Counted from the stretch's first letter, positions 24,699 through 33,870 are shown. The stretch is DNA of 64,000 nucleotides from Prevotella sp. UBA2444 (GCA_002342665.1 DDQK01000039.1:8762-72761); one strand, 5' to 3'. The notes: generated by a model from the letters alone, not told the origin. Made by a program: numbers and translations.

Positions 24699-25470
24699 TG
24701 ATCCCATTATGATTACTTTGCTATACCGTATCTATCAGATATTCATCGGAGTGCCCGTACTGGTGATTGTCACCATCATCACGGCTCTGGAAGTGGGCAT
24801 CGGCACCACCATCGGTAACGGCCACTTCTGGGGTTACTACCCTGGGCGCTGGTGGGCCAAGACCATTCTCAAGACGCTGCTCATACCCGTCAAGGTAGAG
24901 GGCAGCGAACATCTGGAGAAAGACCAGAGCTACGTGTTCGTGAGCAACCATCAGGGAGCTTTCGACATATTCCTGATCTACGGTTATCTGGGCCGTAACT
25001 TCAAGTGGATGATGAAGCACCAGCTGCGCAAGATTCCCTTTGTGGGCTATGCCTGCGAGAAGTCACACCAGATTATGGTCGACAAACGGGGACCCAAGAA
25101 GATTCAGAAGACCTACGAGACAGCCCGCAAGATTCTTCAGGAGGGCTATAGCGTCACCGTTTTCCCTGAGGGAGCCCGCACCTTCACTGGGCATATGGGA
25201 AAATTCAAGAAGGGAGCCTTCGCACTGGCCGACGAGCTGCAGTTGCCCGTAGTACCGCTGACCATCAACGGATCGTTCGACATCCTGCCGCGACAGAAAG
25301 GGTTCGCCCTCATCAACTGGCATCCGCTCACCCTGACGATTCATCAGGCCATCTACCCCGTAGGACAGGGGCCGGAGAATATAGAGGCCACCATGCGACA
25401 AGCCTACGATTCCGTGATGTCGGCTCTCACGCCCGAATATCAGGGCTACGTGGAGAACCCGGACCAATGA
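24691..25470 (+). CDS. plsC: 1-acyl-sn-glycerol-3-phosphate acyltransferase
   Basis: 259 residues. One N-terminal membrane helix (about 15-40), then the acyltransferase motifs: NHQGAFD (HX4D), FPEGARTFTG (motif III, EGxR) and VVPLTINGS. It adds the second acyl chain to lysophosphatidate in phospholipid synthesis at the inner membrane. ATG 24691 overlaps the upstream stop by 8 bp; a second ATG at 24709 (MITLLYR) is equally possible. It lies between a polyprenol-phosphate glycosyltransferase and a metallophosphoesterase, forming an envelope-lipid operon. Confidence 0.9.
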   Translation: MSNDPIMITLLYRIYQIFIGVPVLVIVTIITALEVGIGTTIGNGHFWGYYPGRWWAKTILKTLLIPVKVEGSEHLEKDQSYVFVSNHQGAFDIFLIYGYLGRNFKWMMKHQLRKIPFVGYACEKSHQIMVDKRGPKKIQKTYETARKILQEGYSVTVFPEGARTFTGHMGKFKKGAFALADELQLPVVPLTINGSFDILPRQKGFALINWHPLTLTIHQAIYPVGQGPENIEATMRQAYDSVMSALTPEYQGYVENPDQ

Positions 25471-25500
25471 TTGATAACTGATAATTGAAACCTGGAAATT

Positions 25501-26679
25501 ATGATTGCAAGAGCACCATACCTGTTTTTCCTACTCATCCTCCTACCCGACTTGTATCTCGACCAGCACTACTGGCGTCATCGTTTCCCCACATGGCGGC
25601 GACTGCTCTACTGGGTACCTTCGGCTGTGATGGTGGCATACACCATCCACCTGATGAATGAGAAGAATTTCATTCCCGACAACCCGAACGTCGTCTATAT
25701 CTACCTGCTGTTGCTGGGACTCATCGTCATTCCCAAGGCAGTCTATGTACTCTGCTCCATCACAGGCCTTACCCTGAGCAAGATATTCCATAAGAAGAGT
25801 TCGACTCGCCCAGCCAAGAACTACGGCAATCTGGTGGGACTCCTTGCGGTGCCCATCGTCTGGTACATCGTGCTCTACGGCTCTTTCATCGGATTCCAGA
25901 AACTGGAGGTGAACCATCATACCTATGCCTCACCCGATCTGCCTCAGGCCTTCGACGGCTACAGGATAGTCATCTTCTCCGATGCCCATGTAGGCAGCTA
26001 TGCAGGTGACAAACAGTGGATACTGCAAAAGGCCATTGACAGCATCAACGCCCAAAGGCCCGACATGATCGTGTTCACTGGCGACCTGCAGAACACCCAG
26101 CCCTCCGACCTCTATCAGCACCGGGACCTGCTCGCACAGCTGAAGGCCAAAGACGGCGTCTACTCCGTACTTGGCAACCACGACTATGCGCAGTATGTCG
26201 CTCTCGACCAGGCAGGCAAGGTGGCCAACTGCCGGGAAACCATCAGTCTGCAACGGCAGATGGGGTGGACCCTGTTACGCAATGAGCATCACATAATAGA
26301 GCGAGGCAAGCAGCACATCGTCATCGCAGGCATGGAGAACGATGGCGACGGAAAGCATTTTCCCCAGAAGGGCAACATCGGTAAGACACTGGGAAAGAGC
26401 AAAGACGACTTTATCATCATGCTCGAGCACGACCCTTCCAGCTGGCGCCGAAAGATCATCCCCGACGGCAGGGCTCAGCTCACCCTCAGCGGACACACTC
26501 ACAATGCACAGTTCTCCATCTTCGGATGGTCACCCATCTCGATGACTGGCAAGGAGACCAACGGATGGTATGAGGAAGACGGTCAGTCGCTCTTCGTCAC
26601 TGCCGGCGTCGGAGGTCTCATCCCGTTCCGATTCGGAGCTACAGGTGAGATTGTCGTTCTCACCTTGCGAAGAAAATAG
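25501..26679 (+). CDS. Membrane-anchored metallophosphoesterase
   Basis: 392 residues. Three or four membrane helices in the first 130 residues, then a calcineurin-like domain with the full metal-ligand set: IFSDAHVGS, FTGDLQN, LGNHDYA, LEHDPSSW and LSGHTHNAQF. Related enzymes (YaeI-like) hydrolyse phospholipid or nucleotide phosphodiesters; the position after plsC supports a lipid substrate, an inference. A 30-nt gap separates it from plsC. The 3' end abuts the convergent MetH-activation gene with no gap. Confidence 0.85.
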   Translation: MIARAPYLFFLLILLPDLYLDQHYWRHRFPTWRRLLYWVPSAVMVAYTIHLMNEKNFIPDNPNVVYIYLLLLGLIVIPKAVYVLCSITGLTLSKIFHKKSSTRPAKNYGNLVGLLAVPIVWYIVLYGSFIGFQKLEVNHHTYASPDLPQAFDGYRIVIFSDAHVGSYAGDKQWILQKAIDSINAQRPDMIVFTGDLQNTQPSDLYQHRDLLAQLKAKDGVYSVLGNHDYAQYVALDQAGKVANCRETISLQRQMGWTLLRNEHHIIERGKQHIVIAGMENDGDGKHFPQKGNIGKTLGKSKDDFIIMLEHDPSSWRRKIIPDGRAQLTLSGHTHNAQFSIFGWSPISMTGKETNGWYEEDGQSLFVTAGVGGLIPFRFGATGEIVVLTLRRK

Positions 26680-27486
26680 TCACAGATTGGCAGCAAGGAA
26701 TCGACGCAAGTACTCCACAGGGAGTCCACGTCGACGTGCATAGTCGAGTAGTTGGTCTTCGCCAATCTTACCAAGCGAGAAATAGCGGGCCCTGGGATGG
26801 GCTATCATCAAGCCAGAGACACTGGCATGAGGCTTCATGGCTCCACTCTGCGTGAGGCGTATACCAATCTGCGAGAGGTCGAGCAGTGAGTCGATCACGA
26901 AATTAAGGCTTGTATCGGGCAACGATGGATAGCCCACGGCAGGTCGGATGCCTTGGAATCGCTCCTGCTGCATCTCTGCAATCGTCAGGTTTTCCTCAGG
27001 AGCATACCCCCAATAGTGTTTGCGAACCTCCTCGTGCATCCGTTCGGCAGCAGCTTCTGCCAAGCGGTCTGCCAGCAGTTGCATCATCATCTTCTGATAG
27101 GGGTCGGCATCATAGTCTGTCTCCAAGCCATGCGAGACGCTGGTAGCAAAGATGCCTATTCTGTCGGAGATGCCAGAAGAGAGAGGACGCACAAAATCAG
27201 AGAGACACAGGAAATCACTACCCGGCTGCTGTTGCCGGAGGAAGGGGATGGAGACATGCTCTCTCCCTGTCCCGACTATCAGATCGTCGCCATCGCTATT
27301 GGCATCGAAGAGACGGAAGCGGGCAAAGGCCTGATAGCGCCCCTCACATTCCATAAGGGCTGTCTCGGCCTCCTGGCGTAGTTTCTGTATCTCGGTTTCA
27401 GGCTTCCCCGACATCCCCCAGGCATGATAGAAATAGACCCAGTTGATGTAGGACGCAATATCGGATATCTCGTAAGTAAGTGTCAT
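26680..27486 (-). CDS. Stand-alone methionine synthase activation (AdoMet-binding) domain protein
   Basis: 268 residues. The C-terminal two thirds match the reactivation domain of cobalamin-dependent methionine synthase: ERMHEEVRKHYWGY, RPAVGYPSLPDTS and MIAHPRARYFSLGKI, which in MetH bind S-adenosylmethionine for reductive re-methylation of cob(II)alamin. Here it is a separate small protein with no homocysteine, folate or cobalamin modules, so the enzyme it serves must be encoded elsewhere. Its start overlaps the dihydroorotase stop (ATGA), making it the last gene of a three-gene - strand operon. No B12 riboswitch is visible. Confidence 0.85.
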   Translation of the reverse strand: MTLTYEISDIASYINWVYFYHAWGMSGKPETEIQKLRQEAETALMECEGRYQAFARFRLFDANSDGDDLIVGTGREHVSIPFLRQQQPGSDFLCLSDFVRPLSSGISDRIGIFATSVSHGLETDYDADPYQKMMMQLLADRLAEAAAERMHEEVRKHYWGYAPEENLTIAEMQQERFQGIRPAVGYPSLPDTSLNFVIDSLLDLSQIGIRLTQSGAMKPHASVSGLMIAHPRARYFSLGKIGEDQLLDYARRRGLPVEYLRRFLAANL

Positions 27487-28811
27487 CGGAACTGGAGTGG
27501 TTGACCTATATAATCAGTGTCCACCTTTCCGTCTGCATAGACGCTGTGGCCATTACAGATGGTACGCTCCACTCGCCATAGGAACATGTGACCCTCCATC
27601 GGACTCCAGCCACACTTACTCTGGATCAGACTCTTGCTGACCACCCATCCAGTATTGGGGCGCACCAGCACCATGTCGGCCTGATAGCCTTCACGGATGA
27701 AGCCTCTGTTGCGAATGCCGAAGAGCTGGGCAGGATGGTGACACATCAGTTCTACCAGGCGCTCCACCGTCAGCACTCCCCTATCCACCAGTTCGAGCAT
27801 GGTAACAAGCGAGAACTGCACCATCGGCATCCCACTGGCAGCACGAGCACAGCCTCCCTCCTTCTGCGATAACAAATGGGGGGCGTGGTCAGTAGCCACC
27901 ACGGCGATGCGTCCATCACCAAGGGCCTGTTGCAGGGCATCACGGTCGCGCTCTGTCTTGACGGCCGGGTTGCACTTGATACGGGTGCCCAGTGAACGAT
28001 AGTCACGGTCAGAGAAATAGAGGTGGCTGACAGTAGCCTCAGCCGTAATCATTGAACCAGGGAAAGGTTCAAAGAGTTCCAGTTCGCGTGCTGTTGTCAG
28101 ATGTGCCACATGGAGGCGTGCATGGTGCTTCACGGCCAGTTCTACCGCCAGGCGGGTACTCTCGTAGCAGGCCTCCTCGCTACGTATTTCGGGATGATGA
28201 CTCACATCGGGATCAACGCCATAGAGTGCCTTGGCCTGCTCCATATTGCGGTTGATGATGGACGTATCCTCGCAGTGGGTCATAATGGGTAATGGTGCTG
28301 TTGCAAAAATCCGTTCCAAGGCCTGGCGACGGTCTACCAGCATATTGCCCGTCGATGACCCCATAAAGAGCTTGATACCTGGTATACGGTGTATGTCGAG
28401 CTGAGGAAAGAGGTCGGCATTATCATTGGTAGCACCGAAAAAGAAACTGTAATTGGCATGGCTCTTACATGATGCCAGACGGAATTTCTCTTCGAGGGCT
28501 TCCAGAGTAGTAGTTTGGGGCACGGTGTTGGGCATCTCCAGATAGGAGGTGACGCCTCCTGCCACAGCCGCACGACTCTCGCTCTCTATGTCAGCCTTCT
28601 CTGTCAGTCCTGGCTCACGGAAGTGCACATGGTCGTCGATGATGCCTGGCAGCACAAAACAGCCCGAAGCATCAATCGTCATGTCGACAGGTGCTTCGGG
28701 CTGTTCTGAGCCAGGAATAATCCGTGCTATCTGTTCTCCGTCAATCAGGACGGAAGCATCAAAGGGCTTGCCTTCGTTGACGATGGTTCCTCCCTTGACG
28801 AGCGTCCTCAT
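27483..28811 (-). CDS. pyrC: Dihydroorotase
   Basis: 442 residues, class I dihydroorotase. Zinc ligands in DHVHFREPG, the carbamylated lysine in GIKLFMGSS, MTHCEDTS, LHVAHLTTA and the catalytic Asp in VATDHAPH are all present, together with EMPNTVP. The enzyme cyclises carbamoyl-aspartate in pyrimidine synthesis. ATG 28811 overlaps the stop of the DUF4369 lipoprotein gene and its own stop overlaps the MetH-activation gene, so the three are translationally coupled. Allantoinase is the closest alternative but the motif spacing favours dihydroorotase. Confidence 0.92.
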   Translation of the reverse strand: MRTLVKGGTIVNEGKPFDASVLIDGEQIARIIPGSEQPEAPVDMTIDASGCFVLPGIIDDHVHFREPGLTEKADIESESRAAVAGGVTSYLEMPNTVPQTTTLEALEEKFRLASCKSHANYSFFFGATNDNADLFPQLDIHRIPGIKLFMGSSTGNMLVDRRQALERIFATAPLPIMTHCEDTSIINRNMEQAKALYGVDPDVSHHPEIRSEEACYESTRLAVELAVKHHARLHVAHLTTARELELFEPFPGSMITAEATVSHLYFSDRDYRSLGTRIKCNPAVKTERDRDALQQALGDGRIAVVATDHAPHLLSQKEGGCARAASGMPMVQFSLVTMLELVDRGVLTVERLVELMCHHPAQLFGIRNRGFIREGYQADMVLVRPNTGWVVSKSLIQSKCGWSPMEGHMFLWRVERTICNGHSVYADGKVDTDYIGQPLQFR

Positions 28812-29614
28812 GGCTTGGGGGCATTAGTAAGCGGTGAATGCAGCGAGTCGGTGGCCAGCACACTGGGAGCAGCGGGAGCCACAGGAGGCTGCTGGGCGGC
28901 GGTCTCTGCTGCATCGTCTACCAGTCCGTTCTGACGGGCCTGTATCTCGTTGGCCACACGATAGTACTCCTTGACATAGGCGTCATCCTTGAATTTCTTC
29001 GTGGCCTTGCTCATGATGTCCTCTATCTGGGGTGTCAGCACCGGATAGGGATAGGAGCCTGTCATCATCATAAACACACCGGGACCCAGCACATTGTCAA
29101 AGTTGTCCACGATGAAATTGGTCACCAGGCTGTCCTCCTGCTGTGCGATACGGGCTGCCTCCACGGAGAGCTGCTGGTTGATGGTGCCCTCGTCGATACC
29201 GTCGAGCATCATCTGACTCTGCTTGTGCGACAGTTCGCCCATCTCGTTGCTCAACTGGTTGTGAAGGGTGATAAACTCATAGAGCTTGTCGTTCAGAGGG
29301 GTACCACTGACGCGCTGGTTGGCATTGTCGATCTTGATCTCTATCTCGCCTTTCTCCACCACCACGGGCATGATACTCTCGTCGTCCATATAAAGGCTTG
29401 CCATACGGATTGTATCCAGCAGGCCCGTGAAACGGAACTTGCCGTGAACCACGTCGCAGGAATCGATGTTCTTCAGTTCCTGATCCTTGACGGCCTTCAG
29501 ATATAGTTTATTTCCATCAAGCGACGACACAGTGGATGAACCCTGTATGTTGTAGGATTCAGCACACGAGGTCAACGTGAGAATAGCTACCAGTACATAT
29601 ACTATTTTGTTCAT
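28808..29614 (-). CDS. DUF4369 domain lipoprotein
   Basis: 268 residues from ATG 29614, with lipobox LTLTSCAES, so a membrane-anchored periplasmic lipoprotein. The first half (SSLDGNKLYLKAVKDQELKNIDSCDVVHGKFRFTG) is the DUF4369 beta-rich domain that in Bacteroidetes often precedes a thioredoxin-like domain; here no Cys-x-x-Cys follows. The rest is helical and ends in a Pro/Ala-rich tail. Function is unknown. First gene of the pyrC operon. Confidence 0.8.
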   Translation of the reverse strand: MNKIVYVLVAILTLTSCAESYNIQGSSTVSSLDGNKLYLKAVKDQELKNIDSCDVVHGKFRFTGLLDTIRMASLYMDDESIMPVVVEKGEIEIKIDNANQRVSGTPLNDKLYEFITLHNQLSNEMGELSHKQSQMMLDGIDEGTINQQLSVEAARIAQQEDSLVTNFIVDNFDNVLGPGVFMMMTGSYPYPVLTPQIEDIMSKATKKFKDDAYVKEYYRVANEIQARQNGLVDDAAETAAQQPPVAPAAPSVLATDSLHSPLTNAPKP

Positions 29615-29632
29615 AACGATTTGTTTATGCTG

Positions 29633-29640
29633 CAAATGTA
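29633..29640 (-). promoter_or_regulatory. -7 box (TACATTTG) of the DUF4369-pyrC operon
   Basis: TACATTTG on the - strand, 18 nt before ATG 29614; no good -33 TTTG. Confidence 0.5.
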
Positions 29641-29711
29641 CAACGTTCTATTGAATCAGAAAAAAAAATTTGCGCATTTTAAAACAAATGTGCAAACTTT
29701 TATAGTTTTTT

Positions 29712-30104
29712 TTATTCTTTTGCCAGTTCATTTGCAATTCTGTGCGTAGAATAGAGTTGAAGGATGGCTGCGATGAGCAGCGTAATCACCCACTTGTTGT
29801 ACACATATTCTATATAGGTGATATGCGAAAGACCAAGGAAATTGCCCTGGCTTGCAAACATCAGCAGAGCAGACACCAGGAAGAGGATATCGCTCAGGAG
29901 CATCATCCTGCGCAGACGACGTATCACCACATTCTTGCCTTCGTAGCGCTGCAGCATCTGCATCGAGGCAAAGCCCAGAGCTCCAAGGGCGAACACGTAG
30001 GGGGCACCTTTCCACATCAGCACACTGCTGCCGGCTCCTATCACCATCAGCACTGCACCCAACAAGAATATCGCGTTCTCGGTCTTACTCAGCTGCCTCA
30101 TCAC
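29712..30104 (-). CDS. Hypothetical membrane protein with four predicted helices
   Basis: 130 residues, unrecognised. Four hydrophobic segments in two pairs (about 12-29, 34-48, 67-86 and 105-120) are separated by a basic cytoplasmic-looking loop (GKNVVIRRLRRM). GTG 30104 and ATG 30101 are adjacent possible starts inside the 3' end of the FtsB/DivIC-like gene, so it is translationally coupled to that gene. The pairing suggests an envelope or division role but nothing in the sequence proves this. Confidence 0.7.
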   Translation of the reverse strand: MMRQLSKTENAIFLLGAVLMVIGAGSSVLMWKGAPYVFALGALGFASMQMLQRYEGKNVVIRRLRRMMLLSDILFLVSALLMFASQGNFLGLSHITYIEYVYNKWVITLLIAAILQLYSTHRIANELAKE

Positions 30105-30444
30105 TCACAATCGATTTTGGAGCACGATCGTCGTCGCTCAGCACAAAGATGTCCTCGTCGTCAGTCTTCATGAAATACCGTTCGCGGGCTATCTTCTCTA
30201 TAGCCTTCGGATTGCGGTCCAGTTCTCTGATCTGAGCCTGGTCGCGCTGGTTCTCAGCGTTGTACTTGTCTATCTCCTCCTGCAGCTCGCTGATGCGGTG
30301 CTGATTCTTTAGATGACTCCACAGGCTGTTCTCATCGAGGAAACCCACGATGAGTACACCCAAAATACAGACCACAGAATACTTCAGGGCCTGCGAATGC
30401 CAAACCTTCAGGGCTAATGACTTGATACGATCTACTACTTTCAT
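30085..30444 (-). CDS. Septum formation initiator family protein (FtsB/DivIC-like)
   Basis: 119 residues: short basic N-terminus, one membrane helix (about 21-36), then a coiled coil (LKNQHRISELQEEIDKYNAE) and the family motif NPKAIEKIARERYFMK. FtsB/DivIC proteins form a complex with FtsL and FtsQ in the division septum. A C-terminal acidic tail follows. Its promoter box lies 10 nt from the ATG. Confidence 0.88.
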   Translation of the reverse strand: MKVVDRIKSLALKVWHSQALKYSVVCILGVLIVGFLDENSLWSHLKNQHRISELQEEIDKYNAENQRDQAQIRELDRNPKAIEKIARERYFMKTDDEDIFVLSDDDRAPKSIVSDEAAE

Positions 30445-30454
30445 AAATTCGATG

Positions 30455-30462
30455 CAAAATTA
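30455..30462 (-). promoter_or_regulatory. -7 box (TAATTTTG) of the FtsB-like gene
   Basis: TAATTTTG followed by CATC on the - strand; 10-nt leader to ATG 30444. It shares a 93-bp divergent gap with dnaX. Confidence 0.55.
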
Positions 30463-30506
30463 CAAAATAATTATGAATTATGCATGATGAATTATGAATT
30501 ATTTCG

Positions 30507-30514
30507 TATCTTTG
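30507..30514 (+). promoter_or_regulatory. -7 box (TATCTTTG) of dnaX
   Basis: TATCTTTG followed by CAC, 23 nt before ATG 30538, preceded by ATGAATTATGAATTATTT, the AT-rich element shared with the DUF308 and trpB2 promoters. Confidence 0.65.
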
Positions 30515-30537
30515 CACAAAAATTATATCAGACACCT

Positions 30538-32316
30538 ATGGAATATATCGTTTCAGCACGTAAGTACAGGCCTTTGTCCTTCGGCACCGTCGTAGGACAG
30601 GGAGCACTCACCACCACGCTGAAGAATGCCGTCAAGAGCGGCAAACTGGCCCATGCATACCTCTTCTGCGGGCCCAGAGGCGTGGGAAAGACCACCTGCG
30701 CCCGTATCTTTGCCAAGGCCATCAACTGCCAAAACCCCACTGCAGAGGGCGAGGCGTGCAACGAGTGCGAGTCGTGCCTGTCGTTCAACGAACAGCGCTC
30801 GCTCAACATATTCGAGCTCGACGCCGCCTCCAACAACTCGGTGGAGCACATCAAGACACTCATGGAGCAGACACGCATCCCACCACAACTGGGACGCTAT
30901 AAGGTGTTCATCATCGACGAGGTACACATGCTCTCCACCGCAGCCTTCAACGCCTTTCTCAAGACCCTTGAGGAACCACCTGCCCACGTCATCTTCATCC
31001 TGGCCACCACCGAGAAGCACAAGATCCTCCCCACCATCCTCTCCAGATGCCAGATCTACGACTTCGAACGCATGACGGTGCGCAACACCATCGACCACCT
31101 GAAGAACGTTGCCAAGCAGGAAGGCATCACCTTCGAGGAAGAAGCCCTCGCTGTCATCGCCGAAAAGGCTGACGGAGGCATGCGCGACGCACTATCCATC
31201 TTCGACCAGGCGGCTTCTTTCTGTCAGGGGAACATCACCTATCAGAAGGTTATCGAGGATCTCAACGTGCTCGATGCGGACAACTACTTCCAAATCATCG
31301 ACCTCGCTATAAATAATAAGGTGAGCGACATTATGGTGCTGCTCAACAAAGTCATCAACAACGGTTTCGACGGCGGGCTGCTCATTCAGGGGCTCGCCCG
31401 ACATGTACGCAATGTGCTGATGGCCAAGGATGCCCAGACGCTGCCTCTGCTCGAGGTCAGTGACAAGCAACGGGAGCGATATCTGGAACAGGCCAAGCAC
31501 GCCGACACCAGATTCCTCTATCAGGCACTACGACTGATGAACCAGTGCGACATCAACTATCGCCAGTCGAGTAACAAGCGACTGCTCGTAGAGCTGACAC
31601 TCATCGAGATCGCACAGATCACCCAGCCCGACGAGGGGGCCAGCGCGGGGCGTAGCCCCAAGAGATTAAAATCCCTGTTCAAGCAACTCCTTCAGCAGTC
31701 TCAACCCAAGACAGCGGCCCCACAGGTAGCCGCGGTTGAGCGTGCTGAAGACCGCCGTGTGGAAACTGCAGTCAAGGAGGTCATAGCCCCTACCCCACAG
31801 CCATCCGCACAGGCCCCCAAGGCTCCCAATCTGAAGAACATCGGCTTCTCATGGAGCAACCTCCGACAGAAGTCGAAGCCCTCGAAGATGAACATCATCC
31901 CTGGCACCATCGGCGATACCAAGGCGCAACAACAGTCTGACGACCAGCCGTTTACTCAGGAAGACCTCGAATTCCAGTGGCTCTCCATGTGCAACCGAAT
32001 GCCTCAGCAGCGACAAGAACTCATCGGCATCTCTACCCGCATGAAGAATATGGCCCCCGTCATCACCGAGATGCCCCATCTGCAGGTGACGGTAGAAAAT
32101 GCACTCGTCAAACAGGAGATGGACAACATCCTGAAGAGCATCGTCAAAACCCTGCAGATCTATCTGCACAACAATCAGATTACCCTCGAAATCCTCGTGA
32201 GCGACAAGCCCGACCAGGTGAAGATACTCACACGGCGCGAACAGTTCGAACTGCTGAGCAAAGAAAATCCTGCCGTAGAGAAACTACGACAGGCTTTCGA
32301 TCTCGAACTCGCTTAA
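30538..32316 (+). CDS. dnaX: DNA polymerase III subunit gamma/tau
   Basis: 592 residues. AAA+ clamp-loader core: Walker A CGPRGVGKTTCARI, zinc module with CNECESC, Walker B IIDEVHMLS, NAFLKTLEEPP and sensor 1 ATTEKHKI. It loads the sliding clamp and links polymerases in the replisome. The region from about 380 to 460 is low complexity, and a tau-like C-terminal domain ends the chain. No A-run typical of programmed gamma frameshifting was noticed. ATG 30538 is supported by the promoter inside the longer frame. Convergent with asnA. Confidence 0.95.
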   Translation: MEYIVSARKYRPLSFGTVVGQGALTTTLKNAVKSGKLAHAYLFCGPRGVGKTTCARIFAKAINCQNPTAEGEACNECESCLSFNEQRSLNIFELDAASNNSVEHIKTLMEQTRIPPQLGRYKVFIIDEVHMLSTAAFNAFLKTLEEPPAHVIFILATTEKHKILPTILSRCQIYDFERMTVRNTIDHLKNVAKQEGITFEEEALAVIAEKADGGMRDALSIFDQAASFCQGNITYQKVIEDLNVLDADNYFQIIDLAINNKVSDIMVLLNKVINNGFDGGLLIQGLARHVRNVLMAKDAQTLPLLEVSDKQRERYLEQAKHADTRFLYQALRLMNQCDINYRQSSNKRLLVELTLIEIAQITQPDEGASAGRSPKRLKSLFKQLLQQSQPKTAAPQVAAVERAEDRRVETAVKEVIAPTPQPSAQAPKAPNLKNIGFSWSNLRQKSKPSKMNIIPGTIGDTKAQQQSDDQPFTQEDLEFQWLSMCNRMPQQRQELIGISTRMKNMAPVITEMPHLQVTVENALVKQEMDNILKSIVKTLQIYLHNNQITLEILVSDKPDQVKILTRREQFELLSKENPAVEKLRQAFDLELA

Positions 32317-32332
32317 ACTGGAAGCCTTAGGG

Positions 32333-33370
32333 TCAGATCAGGTTCATACCCAGATCCTTGCACTCCTTGCGCATATCGTCAGGCCAAATCGAAGCCTGTA
32401 TCTCACCGATATGCCCCTTGTGGAGCAACACCATACACAGACGGCTCTGACCAATACCGCCTCCGATGCTCAAGGGCAGTTTGCCACTCAGCAGCTGTTT
32501 GTGGAAGTAGAGCTGTTCACGCTCCTCCTTACCCTCTATCTTCAACTGGCGCAGCAGACTCTCCTTATCAACACGGATACCCATCGACGAAAGTTCGAAC
32601 GAGCGACCCAGGATAGGATACCATATCAAGATATCGCCATTGAGTCCCTGCAGGCCGTTTTCTGCCACTGTCGACCAGTCGTCGTAGTCTGGTGCACGTC
32701 CGTCGTGCTTCTCTCCGTTCGACAGCTTGCCGCCTATACCTATTATAAATACTGCACCGTAAGCCTTGCAGATGGCATCTTCACGCTCCTTTGGCGTCAG
32801 GTCGGGATACATCTTCAGCAGTTCCTCGGCATGTATGAAGTGGATCTTCTCTGGCAGGAACGGCTTGATCTGTGGATAGGTCTCACAGGTCAGATACTCC
32901 GTGCGCTGGATAGCGGCATAGATACGCTCCACCACGTTCTTCAAGAACTGCAGCGTACGGTCTTCCTTGCGTATCACGGCCTCCCAGTCCCACTGGTCCA
33001 CATACAGCGAATGCAGGTTGTCCAGCTCCTCGTCGGCACGTATGGCGTTCATGTCCGTATAGATGCCGTAGCCTGGCTCTATCTTGTATTCTGCCAATGA
33101 GAGGCGCTTCCATTTGGCCAGTGAGTGCACCACCTCAGCCTGAGCATCGCCCAGATCCTTGATGGGGAAAGTCACTGCGCGCTCCACACCGTTCAGGTCG
33201 TCGTTGATACCCAGGCCTTTCAGCACGAACAGCGGAGCTGTCACGCGACGCAGACGCAGCTCCGTCGACAGGTTCTGCTGGAAGAACTCCTTTATCAGTT
33301 TGATACCCTGTTCGGTCTGCTTCATGTCGAGCAGCGCCTCATAGTTTAATGGCTTGATTACTTGTCCCAT
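32333..33370 (-). CDS. asnA: Aspartate-ammonia ligase (asparagine synthetase A)
   Basis: 345 residues, the usual AsnA size. The class II aminoacyl-tRNA-synthetase-like fold shows in TAPLFVLKGLGINDDLNG, VHSLAKWKR, YTDMNAIRADE, SLYVDQWDWE and SIGGGIGQSRLCM. It makes asparagine from aspartate and ammonia with ATP. Own promoter; the 3' end faces dnaX with a 16-nt gap. Confidence 0.95.
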   Translation of the reverse strand: MGQVIKPLNYEALLDMKQTEQGIKLIKEFFQQNLSTELRLRRVTAPLFVLKGLGINDDLNGVERAVTFPIKDLGDAQAEVVHSLAKWKRLSLAEYKIEPGYGIYTDMNAIRADEELDNLHSLYVDQWDWEAVIRKEDRTLQFLKNVVERIYAAIQRTEYLTCETYPQIKPFLPEKIHFIHAEELLKMYPDLTPKEREDAICKAYGAVFIIGIGGKLSNGEKHDGRAPDYDDWSTVAENGLQGLNGDILIWYPILGRSFELSSMGIRVDKESLLRQLKIEGKEEREQLYFHKQLLSGKLPLSIGGGIGQSRLCMVLLHKGHIGEIQASIWPDDMRKECKDLGMNLI

Positions 33371-33395
33371 ATTCTGTTTATGTAAAATTTGCGTG

Positions 33396-33403
33396 CAAAG
33401 GTA
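33396..33403 (-). promoter_or_regulatory. -7 box (TACCTTTG) of asnA
   Basis: TACCTTTG followed by CACGC on the - strand, 25 nt before ATG 33370. Confidence 0.65.
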
Positions 33404-33565
33404 TCATATTTATTATAATTCTGCAAGCAAAACGCGAAAATTTTTCGCAAAATGACACAAATCCTTGATATTTGCTAACATTTTGCGCATTCGCCCACAC
33501 CGTTAAGAAATCATAATTCTCAATACTTCAATTCTTCAATTCTTCAATTTTTCAATTTTTTATTG

Positions 33566-33573
33566 TACCTTTG
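33566..33573 (+). promoter_or_regulatory. -7 box (TACCTTTG) of the tRNA gene
   Basis: TACCTTTG followed by CATCC, 21 nt before the mature tRNA 5' end. Upstream is a run of CTTCAATT/TTCAATTT short repeats. Confidence 0.7.
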
Positions 33574-33594
33574 CATCCGCTTTCGAGCAACTCT

Positions 33595-33668
33595 GGTCCC
33601 GTAGCTTAGCTGAATAGAGCGTCAGATTCCGGTTCTGAAGGTCTTGGGTTTGAATCCCAACGGGATCA
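33595..33668 (+). tRNA. tRNA-Arg (anticodon CCG)
   Basis: A full cloverleaf can be drawn: acceptor GGTCCCG/CGGGATC (one G-U), D stem GCTT/GAGC, anticodon stem TCAGA/TCTGA with loop TTCCGGT (anticodon CCG, reading CGG), short variable loop, T stem TTGGG/CCCAA with loop TTTGAAT, discriminator A. CCA is not encoded. The gene has its own promoter and terminator. Confidence 0.95.
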
Positions 33669-33676
33669 CTTATTAA

Positions 33677-33718
33677 AATCCGCAAGACTCTGAGTTTTAG
33701 ATTCTTGCGGATTTTTTG
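33677..33718 (+). terminator. Intrinsic terminator after tRNA-Arg
   Basis: Stem AATCCGCAAGA (33678-33688) / TCTTGCGGATT (33702-33712), then TTTTT. Confidence 0.9.
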
Positions 33719-33817
33719 TTTCCTGGCGATGATTGTATAGCCTTATAGCCTGCCCATATCAGTCCTGGCTTCAGCGATGCGTCACCCTTACTGTTTTTTA
33801 CATACAGTTTTTTGGAA

Positions 33818-33870
33818 TATAGGTTGTAACGTTGTAACATCGCCGATATACAAAGGGCGTGCAACCTATA
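33818..33870. repeat. 9-bp inverted repeat with embedded GTTGTAAC tandem
   Basis: TATAGGTTG (33818-33826) and CAACCTATA (33862-33870) bracket 35 nt; GTTGTAAC occurs twice in tandem at 33823-33838. It lies downstream of vsr in the 262-nt gap after the tRNA terminator, which otherwise holds no gene that I can support. Confidence 0.6.

Noticed and set aside
26680..28811. Cobalamin riboswitch for the MetH-activation gene
   Set aside because: The leader of the operon (29615-29640) is too short for a B12 aptamer, and no B12 box was seen.
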